From positions 558,001 through 622,000 of the forward strand of contig OZ037854.1 of assembly GCA_964035575.1 (NCBI GenBank): a stretch of 64,000 bases of DNA. The letters are read 5' to 3'. Position numbers and translations under genes: made by a program. This DNA comes from Rhynchopus sp. YZ270_cl-10 (taxonomy: Eukaryota > Euglenozoa > Diplonemea > Diplonemida > Diplonemidae). How positions within the stretch are numbered: position 1 is the first letter of the stretch; each line of letters opens with the position of its first letter. The notes beneath the pieces were generated by a model. The model made no database searches and was not told the origin of the DNA. It saw nothing but the letters and a program-made list of their open reading frames with translations. Positions 1-9,862 of this stretch are shown piece by piece.

Positions 1-560
1 ATATTGGTGAGGAAGTATGGGTGCAACTGCAAGACCAGTTTCCGCAGGCTCGTGTGTCTCTTGAAGCAACACGAGACCGGCTACCGACACGACAGTCCAA
101 GACACTCCTCACTTACGAAACAAGAAATCGACTCCTTCATTACCTATGAAGGCGAAGGACACACCACCCCCTTACTTCATTGTGAGGAAGGCGGTGCTGA
201 CATGATATTCTGCGATGGGCGGGGATCTTCTGAATGTCTCTCGCTCTTGCACGACAGCCATTTCCCGACCTCCCGCTAGCACCCGGGCCCAGTTTACCGG
301 GTTTTTGCAGGTTCCCCCGCGGGAGGGTAACGGGGCTGGAGGGACCCTCCAGCCTTTTTTAGCCTCCCTCCAGCCCCTCAGGTACGCCAGCCCCCCCCAG
401 CGGGAGTCCCGCTAGCCTAGCTAGGGGTCCCGTGGGATTCCCGGTAGCGCTGGCGGGAGGGTAATGAGGGCTGCCCGGAGGGACACATACTCGTTAGTTA
501 TTGCACAATAAATGAGTCACGCTAAAAGTGCCAAATCCTTTCGTATACTTTATTTAACGT
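1..560. other. gene-poor left edge with GC-rich hairpins
   Basis: No convincing coding sequence. The stretch 300-480 is GC-rich and full of short palindromes; the clearest is at 334-354, with two perfect 10-nt arms (GGCTGGAGGG and its complement) around a single A, followed by a T run. An AATAAA-like hexamer lies near 509. Open frames at 4-415 show no protein-like composition. Confidence 0.5.
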
Positions 561-871
561 GAAATAAAATTACGTATTCAACGCCTTTTAGCGAATTTTT
601 TTGCGATACTGGTACTCCAGAAAAAAAAAATCCCAAGTACGCAACAACTACGCAACAAGTACGCAAAATGTACGCAAAATGGGGGTGGGCTTCATTTTTA
701 CTTTGTGGGTATTTTTTGGAGTTTTTTGGTTTTAGGGTTCCAGAAGCCAGTTTGTGCACAACATTGACCCCAAAAGTGCAGAAATCACCTGAAGTGGCAA
801 AAAGCAAAAGAAAAGCATGTTTTGCGGGGGGAAAATCCCAAGGTTTTTTGCAGGGATGACCACCGCATAGG

Positions 872-1267
872 CTGTACTGTACTGTACTGTACTGTGTACT
901 GTGTACTGTGTACTGTGTACTGTGTACTGTGTACTGTGTACTGTGTACTGTGTACTGTGTACTGTGTACTGTGTACTGTGTACTGTGTACTGTGTACTGT
1001 GTACTGTGTACTGTGTACTGTGTACTGTGTACTGTGTACTGTGTACTGTGTACTGTGTACTGTGTACTGTGTACTGTGTACTGTGTACTGTGTACTGTGT
1101 ACTGTGTACTGTGTACTGTGTACTGTGTACTGTGTACTGTGTACTGTGTACTGTGTACTGTGTACTGTGTACTGTGTACTGTGTACTGTGTACTGTGTAC
1201 TGTGTACTGTGTACTGTGTACTGTGTACTGTGTACTGTGTACTGTGTACTGTGTACTGTGTACTGTG
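872..1267. repeat. heptamer satellite (GTGTACT)n, about 53 units
   Basis: The array opens with about four 5-bp units (GTACT) and then runs as near-perfect 7-bp units (GTGTACT) to 1267. Because 7 is not a multiple of 3, three units make a 21-nt cycle with no stop in several frames on both strands, which produces long meaningless open frames (…CVLCTVY…). It sits inside the inverted-repeat element at 577-1634. Confidence 0.95.
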
Positions 1268-1269
1268 CG

Positions 1270-1360
1270 AAAATTGATCAAAAACGAGAACTTGTCCATT
1301 TCGGCAAATTGACCCCACCACTGGCCGGACGGATTCCGAAATTGCAAATGCCGGTGTTTA
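1270..1360. repeat. GACCCCACCAC-core repeat unit, isolated copy
   Basis: This is a diverged copy of the unit repeated at 55.7-56.2 kb and 58.1-58.6 kb. Shared blocks are ACTTGTCCATTTCGGCAAAT, TGACCCCACCAC and GGATTCCG, followed by an AAATGCAAA-like block. Confidence 0.75.
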
Positions 1361-1640
1361 AAAGCTTCACTAGCGAGAATTTTTTTTCAAAAAAAAAATA
1401 CCCACAAAATGAAAATGAAGCCCCGTGCTTTCACGAAGTACGCAAGAACTACGCAACAAGTACGCAACAAGTACGCAAAATGGGGTTATCAGGAGCACCA
1501 GATACTTCACTTATTTTTTTCCCAGGCTCGTGGATTCAATTTGCCTCGCTTCGCTCGGCAAATTAACTACCACTCGCCTGGGAAAAAAATGCGTGAAGTT
1601 ATCGCAAAAAAAAACCACGCTAAAAGGCGTTGAATAAATA

Positions 1641-2330
1641 GTTATTTTTTTTTATCCGATTACCTGTGCAAAAATAAGCGTGCTTTTTTTTTCTTTCTGT
1701 GAATTGTGATGTGATACGGATAGTTGGTCCAGTTTTATTTTTATTTTTATTTAAAATAGCAGGGTTTTTTCTAGGATTTTTTTTTTCAGATCTGGGGGGG
1801 GACGCAAAAAAACCACCCAAAAAAATTTTTTTTTCGCAGGTGCAAGCAGGGTTTCCGCTTATCTTCATGGAAAAATTTTCCAAAACCGTGAAGATATGTC
1901 CAAAAAGGGGTCTATAGTTTTCGCGCTCCGCGCAAAAAAGCCCGTTCATTTCACGTAAATACGTGATAACGTGGGATGGTAACGAACATCAAGAACCAAA
2001 CCAACCCTTTTTCTCATGTTCCACGGAACCTTCCCTCAGTACAAGAAGAAACGGCGGTCATGATATCAGAACTTTCTGGCGAAGCCACGGTACGCAACAT
2101 TTCAAAAAATTGTGACCTAAAATTGAACATTTGTACAGCCAAATTATGGTAGAGGGCTGTGGTATTCCGCTCATAAGTTTTGAGTTGCGCCGCAGGCGCA
2201 CGGTACGCTACTTTTTTATTTTTGCCGATCCCTTATTCTCACTCTTTTGTTCGGTCCGTCATGCAAAGATTGAGTGAATTGGGGGCGCGGTCTGAAACTT
2301 CACCTCGCTATATCCTCTTCACAATGATGC
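1641..2330. other. non-coding repeat-bearing stretch
   Basis: No gene seen. Positions 2071-2111 are an almost exact inverted copy of 57199-57239, and 2188-2214 is an inverted copy of 57127-57153. Both contain a TACCGTG-plus-hairpin motif (GTGGCTTCGCCA or GTGCGCCTGCGGCGCA), so this is probably a fragment of the same dispersed element in reverse. Confidence 0.5.
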
Positions 2331-2373
2331 CAGGAAGGGGATAAGACGCGCTTCGCGTCTTATCCCCTTCCTG
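2331..2373. repeat. perfect 43-nt hairpin with 20-bp arms
   Basis: Two perfectly complementary 20-nt arms (2331-2350 and 2354-2373) enclose a 3-nt CTT loop. A pyrimidine-rich stretch and a T run follow. It resembles a rho-independent terminator, but the context is eukaryotic and no gene ends here. It is better seen as the longest of many short perfect palindromes in the repeats of this window. Confidence 0.85.
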
Positions 2374-3038
2374 CCTCCCTGCCTCCCCTTTTTTTTGATA
2401 AAACAACTTGTTGTCAATTCTAAAAAGATTGGAGGCAGCGCTGCAGGGCAAACAAAACGGATTGAAAAGAACAGAAGCTTGCTTGTTTCTTTGAGTACTC
2501 AATTAACCACAACAACCGTACTTCAGTTTAACACATTTTTTCACCTTTTTGTTTTCCCGGCTTTGAGCGCACAAACAAAAGACCCGATCTTTTTTCTGGT
2601 GCGGGTTACGTACGTTGTGTCCCAAATGGGGGTCTGTGCGGGTGACCCCCAACCACCCCCCACATCCTTTTTTCCCAAGTTAAAATGCGTCCCCCCCCGG
2701 GGGGGGACGCCGTCCCCCCCCGCTCCCCCTAGAAAAAACCCTGTAAAATAGTGCCTGCGTCCCGGCGTTTGCAACTATCAACTTCACCTTTTTTTTTTCC
2801 CTTCTACCATATACCTACCCGCTTAGCCCCCCTCCCTTCCCATGCGACGGATTTTTTTCTCCAAAAAGAACTAAACTTGAAATTTGTGTTGTGCATGAGA
2901 GGAGGCACCACCACGTTCAAGTGTTCTCTTTTGTTGGAGTTTTATGTGTATTTCCTTTGAAACTAACAGACCCCAATAAAGGTGACTAAGTAGCAAGCTC
3001 AGAACTCATCTTCACAAGCTTTATTCGCGACAACAAAC

Positions 3039-3130
3039 TTGTAGAAGCCAGCGCAGCTGATGCTATGCGATAACAAATATGATAAGGTGACTAAGCACAG
3101 AGAGGCTTAGGATCATCTTATAAACTTTTC
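3039..3130 (+). repeat. R1 interspersed repeat, full-length copy
   Basis: This 92-bp copy differs at about four positions from the one inside the adenylate kinase intron at 59589-59680. It contains AGCCAGCGCAGCTGATGCT, then GGTGACTAAGCACAGAG and GGCTTAGGATCATCTTATAA. CTAAGC and GCTTAG form a short inverted pair. It is followed by a pyrimidine tract and TTCACAG, which looks like a 3' splice site. Confidence 0.8.
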
Positions 3131-4137
3131 TTATTCACAGGTACAACCAGGTGACAATACAAAAAAAGGTGGGTATTTTTTTTTTTTGCCATTTTTTTTT
3201 TTCTCTCTTTTTCTCCGTCTTGAAGAGATGACAGCATTTTGAGCTTAACTCTGTTGTAGTTGCATTTTTTAATATGATCTGCTGAGACTCTTGTATGCCA
3301 CCTATGACTAGGATTTCTTTTCTATTCAGATAGATTGTATCCGAGAGGTACATTCATCGTTTTCAAGCTTTTTATGGTTTTCATACACATAAAATCGTTC
3401 TTCGTTTTGGTCGAAGCGCCGCCACTGCTCCGGTTTTTTTGTCTCATGACAAAAAAATCGTGTTTTTTGTATCTATTCGAAGATCCTTTTGAGCAAATAA
3501 AGAATAGTAACACAGCCTTCTGTCAGGTGGTCTGTGTTTCCTATCTTTTAGCGGTACTCCCAAGAAGAAAAATAATATTTTTTTGTGTCCAAAATACTAA
3601 GCAACGAAATCATAGGAGAGAGAGAGAGTTCAAGATGATTTTTTTAATCGGTGGGGGGAAGAATGTCTTCTGTGAGACTCTTCATCGTGCAATATATTAC
3701 ATTTTTCATCTTAGCGGTGACAGAACATACCTTCACCTATTTTTTGACACCCCATTTTTTTAAAGATATGTACACAACAACAGAAACACATATTTACCTT
3801 CATTTTTCTCTTTTTTAGTACATTTTTTTACCCAAGAACTGTTTTTTTCTTCTTTTTTTTTTGTTGTGTACTGTATAAAGGCCATCGTCTTTTGATCTAT
3901 GGAAGGTGTTCATATGATTCTCTCTCTCTCTCTCTTTTCCACACCCAAAAAGAAAAGCTACTCAACAAGCGGCCTAGAGAGCTCTGTCCCAAAGGGAAAT
4001 GGGAAGATGCCAGACTAGTATTGAGGCATTTGTGCAAAACAACCTTTGCCCACCACCACCTTTTCTCCCTCAGAGCTCCCCCCAAGGCTTGTTGAATGGC
4101 AGTTGTGCTAAAAAAAAATATATGGGTGCTTTTTTTA

Positions 4138-4229
4138 ATATACCTACAAAGCGTAGCTTAAAGGAGAAATAGTGCCTCCGATGCGGTCGCAGATCCTCCA
4201 GGGTAATTGACGAAATGACCCTTTTTTTT
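4138..4229 (+). repeat. R6 interspersed repeat
   Basis: Matches the block at 6386-6488 inside intron 2 of the sialidase-like gene. Shared blocks: ATACCTACAAAGCGTAGCTT, GGAGAAATAG, CTCC(A)ACAGGGTAATT-like and a terminal T run. Here it is intergenic. Confidence 0.75.
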
Positions 4230-4709
4230 TGCTCCCCCTTTTACTTTATCAGAGTGACTATTGTTGTCGTTCGAAAATGGAAAAAGTAAATGAGGGGCTT
4301 TTCGCTCTTAATACCGTATACCAGATACACCCTTTAAAAGATGTGAATTGCATGAGAAGGCATATTCGTCAAATTTTCTTCTATTTTTCTTAGAAGGATC
4401 TTATTGTACACACGAGCAGCAACACATGCTATATGCTACTATAAAAACGATTGAAGTTTTTGAAAAAAATGCAAAACACGATGTGTTCGTCTACCCCCTT
4501 TTTCTGCAAAAAAACCAAAAAAAAAAAAAAAAAAAAAAAAAAAACACACACAGAAAACGGCGTTCTACAGTATAAAACACCACCCCGTTCCCCCTCCTCT
4601 CCCCAAACCCCCCCCTTTCCCTGAAAACCAAAAAACAAAAAGTTACGGATTACCTTGCCTCCCCTTTTTCCAACTCTTGGCTTCCCACCGACTTGTCCAA
4701 CTCCGTCAT

Positions 4710-4931
4710 ATGTTCTCTGAGGCGGTTGGCCGCGGGACCGTTGGTGTGTGCTTCTTCTTCCCAGTGTGCTCCCTGCTGCGACGCAGCTCTGTAAATGACG
4801 CATTCAGCAGGCAGTGTGTGTACAAAGGTTTTTTCGACAACCCCCAGACTTCTGACATGACCGATATACTGTTAAACACTTTATTCAACTTTGTGAAGGG
4901 AAACCCGAAGTTGAACCTTGACGGGGATTAG
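4710..4931 (+). CDS. possible 3' part of a small unrecognised gene
   Basis: An open frame from an ATG at 4710 to a TAG at 4929-4931 encodes about 73 residues ending FVKGNPKLNLDGD. The last third reads like an ordinary protein (MTDILLNTLFNFVKG). No domain is recognised and no upstream exon can be placed. It would end tail to tail with the minus-strand frame ending at 4928. It may equally be spurious. Confidence 0.22.
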   Translation: MFSEAVGRGTVGVCFFFPVCSLLRRSSVNDAFSRQCVYKGFFDNPQTSDMTDILLNTLFNFVKGNPKLNLDGD

Positions 4932-5113
4932 AACCCTCCGGGGGGTGGTTCAGCCTTGAACAACTTCTCCTCTTTTCTTTCCTTCTCTTGGCTCTTTTGA
5001 AGGTCCATCCAAAAGCCAAAGACGTCGTCTTCCGTCACACCCTCGCCTGTGGTTTCCTTCAGCTCACAGCCCCTGCAGTCTCCGAAAAATACGAGACCAC
5101 CATGGCCTGCCAT
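4928..5113 (-). CDS. possible small hypothetical protein (61 aa)
   Basis: The minus-strand frame from ATG at 5113 to TAA at 4928 begins MAGHGGLVFFGDCRGCELKE and ends in a Glu/Lys-rich helix (DLQKSQEKERKEEKLF) and PPPGGF. Codon use and residue mix look coding, and the frame stays open upstream without an ATG to about 5194. That leaves room for another start or a splice junction. It is divergent from the sialidase-like gene at 5267 with about 150 bp between, enough for a shared promoter. Function unknown. Confidence 0.35.
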   Translation of the reverse strand: MAGHGGLVFFGDCRGCELKETTGEGVTEDDVFGFWMDLQKSQEKERKEEKLFKAEPPPGGF

Positions 5114-5266
5114 AAGCCAATACAGAACCCCCACTTTCGCAACTTTTCTTTTTAAGTCACACCACACATCTTTCAACCTTTCAACCTTTTTCAACCCCCA
5201 TTACCACAGGTGTGAACAGCACACCCCCCCCTTCCTCTCTTCCCCCTGCAAAACCCCGAAGGTACA

Positions 5267-7057
5267 ATGCGCTCCGCACTGTTCCTTCTGAGCACGCTCT
5301 CGGTGTTCCTCGCAGACCATGCAAAGGCGGATAAGAAGGGGAACACGCCGTACCTCTTTATGGAGGGAGAGCCGGTTCTTGTTGGGCGGGGCGCGGCGAA
5401 TGGGCACTTCTGGAAGCCTGCGGCGTTTGCCTTTGGGCAGAACCGGTCTTTGGTTAGGGTGAATCTGAATGACGACGAAGACTGCGGATGTCCATACAAC
5501 GCAAAGCAGGATCGGGGGCGGGCGAATGAGCTTACCACAGACACCCCTCCCTGCCATAAACCATGCGCAGAGAATAAATACGCGAATTTCATTAGCACCG
5601 ATAGTGCGGCAACATTTGAGGCATCGGAGCATTTCAGCAACTTCTGCGAAGGGGGTGGGGTGGAGATGGGGCAGACGCGGTTCTGCCCAGAGCTGGACGT
5701 TTCGTCAGGAGAGGTGAAGCGGACGGTATACAACGTGGGCATGAAGGGGGCGCCGACTGCATCAGGGGCCTTTACCTTCCCGGAGACAGTTGACACCAGA
5801 GAGCTTGCGTTTGGACCGTCTGTGTTCGTGACAGAGACAACATCTGATACTTATTGGGTGATCACCGAGGCAGGCAAGCCCGCGCTCTTCAAATCTAATG
5901 ACACAAAGAACTACACCAAGGTGGGTGACATCCCGATAGCGAATGTGCATGACCAGGACCTCTACGCGGCCTCGATCATTAAGAAGAAGGACAATGTGCT
6001 TGTTGTCGGTGTCAAAACGGTTCTCGGATCGTACGTCACCATCCAGTCGCGTACTGGAGGGAAGCTCTGGGGCAAGCCTGAGAAAATCGCGGCCTCTCAT
6101 AATGTATGTAAAAAAATGCAAAAAAAAATTGACGGTTGTTTCATAATTCACAGAGCCCTCGCCTTGCCTCGACCTACTATACGACGGTGACCGCTGGTGG
6201 TGGTATCGAGCCTTATGTGTCATATGTGCGTGAAGCGCAGAAGAAGATAAGCCGCCGCAACTTCACCCTCTCTGACCACGTCGAGGAGCTCTACTCGGTC
6301 GACTTCCTCGAGGGGGGCGACGTTGTGCGGAAGTGCAACGAGCCGCCTTACTTCTCGGTATGCCATATTCAAATTCAATTTTTTTTATACCTACAAAGCG
6401 TAGCTTAAAAGGAGAAATAGTTCCTCAGATACGGTTGCCAATCACCCCCTCCAACAGGGTAATTATGCAACGAAAACACCTTTTTTTCCTTTTACCTATC
6501 AGGGAAAACTCCATCTTTCGATTGAAAAGAATATCTTAATCACTTTTACCTATCAGAGCTACTATTTTTATATCACATCCCCTCCCCCTCAACAGTTCTG
6601 CGAATCTACCGGGACCACCACCTTTATGAATATGTTCCACGGCAACTTTGGCCTTCTTGTGAACAGCTCCTCCTTTTTGATGTGCTACGACAAACTCGCA
6701 AATGGATGGACAGGACCTGCGTTGCCTAGTACAGAGGCTGAGCTTGCTTCCCCTGAGGTGGATGCGGTGTACTGTGCAACGATGCGCGTGTCTGATGAGG
6801 AGCCCGTAGAGAAATATCAGGATAAAACGAAGAAGGCAGAGAAAAAAAGAGAAAAGGCAAAAGAGCAGGAGGACGCCCGCAAGGAACGCCTTGAAGAAAA
6901 GCGCAAGGCACGCGAGGAACGTGAAAAGGAAAAGGAAGTGGAGTGGCGTGCCATCGATGCAGCCTATCTCGTAGAGGCGCAGCGTTACGCTGAAGAGGAT
7001 GGGGAGATTGTCATTGTGCGCGAATGGGACGAAGAGTTTAAGGACTACTTGGAGTAG
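5267..7057 (+). CDS. secreted sialidase/BNR-like protein with charged C-terminal helix
   Basis: Three exons (5267-6103, 6154-6357, 6596-7057), all phase-0 junctions with GTATGT/GTATGC donors and CAG acceptors, encode about 500 aa. An N-terminal signal peptide (MRSALFLLSTLSVFL…HAKA) precedes a Cys-containing ectodomain with N-glycosylation sequons (NRS, NDT/NYT, NSS). The stretch VLVVGVKTVLGSYVTIQS…GGKLWG and the following repeat-like strands resemble the blades and Asp-boxes of sialidase/BNR beta-propellers; the match is by eye and the canonical SxDxGxxW is degenerate. The last 100 residues are a Lys/Glu/Arg-rich coiled coil, and no transmembrane segment follows. Intron 2 carries an R6 repeat. 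Enzymatic activity is not established. An adhesin or a non-catalytic propeller is possible. Confidence 0.7.
6386..6488 (+). repeat. R6 repeat within an intron
   Basis: Lies in intron 2 (6358-6595) of the sialidase-like gene and matches 4138-4229. The rest of the intron repeats CTTTTACCTATCAG twice (about 6490 and 6543). The acceptor CAACAG follows at 6590-6595. Confidence 0.75.
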
Positions 7058-7354
7058 AAGGCTAGAAAGGAATAACAACAAAAAATATGATGGAATATGT
7101 AACAAAAAGTGTTTGTTGAAAGCAACAGATTCTGAGAGGGGGGGGGAAATTTACAAAAAAAAAAAAAAAAGCGCAACAAAAATAGGGTGGTTTCAGGAAA
7201 CAAAACACCGGGAACCAAAAAATGTAATTACCCCCAGTTCCCAACTCTTTTTGTTGAGTCTTTAAAATCATGTTATCGGGTTCCTTCCCAGTCAGGGTGG
7301 GGGAATGATTGTGTGTACCTGCTTACAGTTTCCCTGTCGGCAACTCCCAAAAGC

Positions 7355-7440
7355 AACACTCCGGGGTTTCGATAACCCGCGGAGTGTCAGTGCTCTGTGT
7401 CTCCCAGAGGCGTTTTGCACTATTCAACTTCACTTTGTTA
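7355..7440 (+). repeat. R2 interspersed repeat
   Basis: Contains GGGGTTTCGATAACCCGCGGAG followed by a GTGTC/CAGAGGCGTTT block and TTGCACTATTCAACTTCACTT. It matches copies at 37101-37180, 61190-61275 and 61961-62052. It fills most of the roughly 480-bp spacer between two genes. Confidence 0.75.
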
Positions 7441-7543
7441 TGTGAGGTTTGGGTTTCAAACAAAGCGGCCAAGCAATTGTCATAGCTTATGATACGTCGC
7501 TCTTCCTCTACTCTTTTTTTATCTCAGAAAATACACAAAAAAG

Positions 7544-9862
7544 ATGCTGCGGGGCACGTTGTCCTCGCTCTGCGCGGGTATACAGGAACAGCAGCCATGC
7601 CCAACAGCGACAGAGATTCACAGAAGAACCCCGGGCGGTGATGTGTTGATGCACCCGATGGCACGCATGAGACTGGGTTCGCACAAGACGCATATTGTAC
7701 TGCGCGCGTTGTCCCGGACGGCGAAGATTCTGATGTTTGCAGGTTTCGCACAGCTCTGGTACTCTAGAAGGTATGCATCAATCCTCCCACAGAAATTTAT
7801 GTTTCCCCCCCGCAACACGAGCCTGAGGACCTGGGTGCAACGCCTTGCATCGTAGTCGTACGCAGTATGAATTCCCCCCACACACAGAACCGTACACGAA
7901 GGTGGAATGTTCTTGATGTCCCCGCGTGTCCACTTCGCCCAGAACCGCGTGCTGGCGGACTGGTATTTCCACCTTCTCAACTTGCGAAGTGCCTTCACCT
8001 TCACCTTCGTCTACCAGATGAAGCTCCCCATGGGCGTGGACTACGATGCAGATGAGCTGGTCACGGTGTGTACCCCGCCTCCTCCCCTTCTTCCCTTCTT
8101 CCCTTCCCTTTGTTGATATGCCAGTAAAAGTGTTTCATCTCACGCATCTTACATGGCAGCTCTTCGGGAAAAATTGAACAGAATGCTGTCACTTCCATGA
8201 TAGGGCATGCAGAATTATCCGATACCTTTTACGGTTGCATCTTAGGCTTATTCAGTCGGTGCCAACAACTCCTCTTAATACGGTGTTGTGTATTATAAAC
8301 AATCTATAACCCATCCACAGGAGCTTGCACGGAGCTATATGCTTGCGTGGCCGCGTATGGGGGAGCGGTATCTCCGAGCGAGGGATGAGCCGCTGGATGC
8401 GTTCACGGATGAGCAGGCTGTGGCGTGTGAGTTCCGTGCGCCGTCTGGGTTTGACACTGCAGGGCAGGCGACGGGGAAGCAGGAAGCGGAGGCAGCTTCT
8501 GTGACCGAGGGGGACACACGCACTGGGTTCTGGGCACGGTGGTTTGGGGGTGCAGAGGTGCCAGCAGAGACGGTCAGTGCAGATGCAGACGTGCCTGCAG
8601 CCTTCCCAGGTGATTGTATTGGTGGCTACTTCGTGCACAGAAGGTCCGGTACAGAAAACAAAGACGCACGGCGGCGCATCGGCGGCACAGCAGACGACAT
8701 CGGGGGACGCTCCATAGTGCTTGCCCCAGACCCATGGGAGAAACAGTGCATGGTTCTTAGCGCAGGGTCGGGGCAAGGGTACGCCATTATGCGGATGACT
8801 TATGTATGCGTTGCTTTTTCATTTGTTTTCTCAGCGGAAGGTGGTTGTTTACTACCCCCATTCACACCACGGTACGGTACGCTATTAGGTTTCCTTTTCA
8901 CACCTTCTGCAGGGGTACTTTGTGCTTTCATCCGGGGTCGACCCGGTCCACCTCAAATAATGTTACACTGTTACGAGAGGGCTTTTGTATTTCCAGTCAA
9001 TTTTTTTTTCTCTCTTTTGGTGGACAAAACAGTTTAAACTCCTTCGAAAATTTCATTGGTGTGATTTTCCTAAAAATTAGGTGTAAATTGGGTACTTCTT
9101 GGGTCCTTCTAGGGTATACACCCTAGCCTATACAGCCACACCATTCATCTCCCTTTTTTTTTTTTCACCCTCCAGACTGCAGACTAAGAAATCATTTAAT
9201 TAATTACAATACCCACCCGGTTTTTTTTGAAAATGGGCCCCACGTATAAGGAACCGGGCTCATATTTCTCAAAATTTAAGTGGTCAAAAAATTGTCCAAT
9301 TTTCGAGATTGACCCCACCACTGCACGGGCGGATCCCAAAAATGCAAATAAGGACCCTTTTCCACAACCTTCCTTCACCCCCCCGGTAGGGTAACCGAAG
9401 GTGAAGTCAATATTACAAACCCGGATTTTGAGGAAATTTTTGGCCGAAAATGGGCCCCAGCTATTAGTGACCGGGCTCATATTGTCCAAAATTTAAGTCA
9501 TTAAAATTGTGTCCATTTCTTCAGATTGACCCCACCACTGACTGGGATCGGCCCAAAAATGCAAATAACGGCGTTTTCGCCTGCATTGTTCGTTACGAAA
9601 CCCCGTGCAGACTAGCATTTAATTAATTAATTACCAGACCCCCAATCCTTAGTCTGCAGACTGTCACCCTCCCCCTTTTCAGGCATGCTCCGCAGATTCA
9701 GAATTCTACCCAACAGAGGGAACCTACCTAGGGTATTTCCATCGTCTGTACCACTTTAACCGCGTTCGGTACACGCTTATAGCTGCAGGCAACCGCACTC
9801 AAAGGGTCATCACAGAGAGACACACGAAAAAGGCCACGCAGCGGCGACACGTTGTGGAGTGA
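7544..9862 (+). CDS. unrecognised conserved-looking protein, five exons
   Basis: Five exons join in one frame: 7544-7770, 7888-8065, 8321-8803, 8835-8876 and 9683-9862, giving about 369 aa. The junction after 7770 is phase 2; the rest are phase 0. The first ATG follows an A-rich leader. The N-terminal third is basic and has a short hydrophobic patch (TAKILMFAGFAQLWY). The middle contains YHF-type aromatic clusters (LADWYFHLLNLRSAFTFTFV), and the tail is basic (ITERHTKKATQRRHVVE). No signal peptide or known motif is seen. The last intron (8877-9682) is long because it contains R3/R4 repeats and a hAT-like miniature element that abuts the acceptor. The donor at 8877 is weak (GTACGC), and a small extra exon near 8915 cannot be ruled out. 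Confidence 0.62.
8925..9004 (+). repeat. R4 and R3 repeat fragments in an intron
   Basis: TTGTGCTTTCATCCGGGGT (R4 start) is followed by TTACACTGTTACGAGAGGGC and TTTTGTATTTCCAGTCAA (R3). The same two families occur together at 28921-29003, 34996-35075 and 53000-53280. Confidence 0.65.
9173..9663. mobile_element. hAT-like miniature inverted-repeat element (491 bp)
   Basis: The ends are inverted 16-mers: CAGACTGCAGACTAAG on the left and the complement of CAGTCTGCAGACTAAG on the right. The element is flanked by an exact 8-bp direct repeat TCACCCTC at 9165-9172 and 9664-9671. An 8-bp target duplication with CA(G)-type ends is characteristic of hAT transposons. No transposase is present. The interior is two diverged tandem units of about 213 bp, each holding GGGCCCCA…, an ACCGGGCTCATATT block and GATTGACCCCACCACTG. 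It sits in the last intron of the 7544-9862 gene, ten bases from the acceptor. Confidence 0.85.

Larger units (their letters stand above)
577..1634. mobile_element. non-autonomous inverted-repeat element, possibly Tc1/mariner-type
   Basis: The two ends are inverted copies: 577-608 matches the reverse complement of 1601-1634 and shares the exact core TATTCAACGCCTTTTAGCG, followed by a T run and GCGAT. A TA dinucleotide flanks both ends, which fits a 2-bp TA target duplication but could be chance. A second inverted pair lies further in (about 686-721 against 1388-1425). Direct copies of TACGCAACAAGTACGCAAAA sit near both ends (640-685, 1435-1485). The interior holds a 7-bp satellite and a unit related to the 55.7 kb repeats. 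No transposase is encoded. Confidence 0.55.
2374..4676. other. gene-poor stretch with interspersed repeats
   Basis: No gene can be supported. The stretch is T-rich with long homopolymers, including an A run near 4516-4544. Repeat copies seen: an R4-like block (GGCTTTGAGCGCAC at about 2555), an R2 core at 2750-2795, R1 at 3039-3130 and R6 at 4138-4229. Short open frames here have low-complexity Phe/Lys-rich translations. Confidence 0.5.

Noticed and set aside
872-1267. CRISPR-like or telomeric array
   Set aside because: There are no spacers, and the unit lacks the G-rich strand and terminal position of telomeres.
785-1566. Several overlapping open frames of 130-265 codons on both strands
   Set aside because: They are created by the 7-bp satellite, which has no stop in several frames; the translations are pure CVLCTVY or HSTQYTV repeats.
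2331-2395. Rho-independent bacterial terminator
   Set aside because: Hairpin plus T run looks the part, but the window is eukaryotic and no gene ends here.
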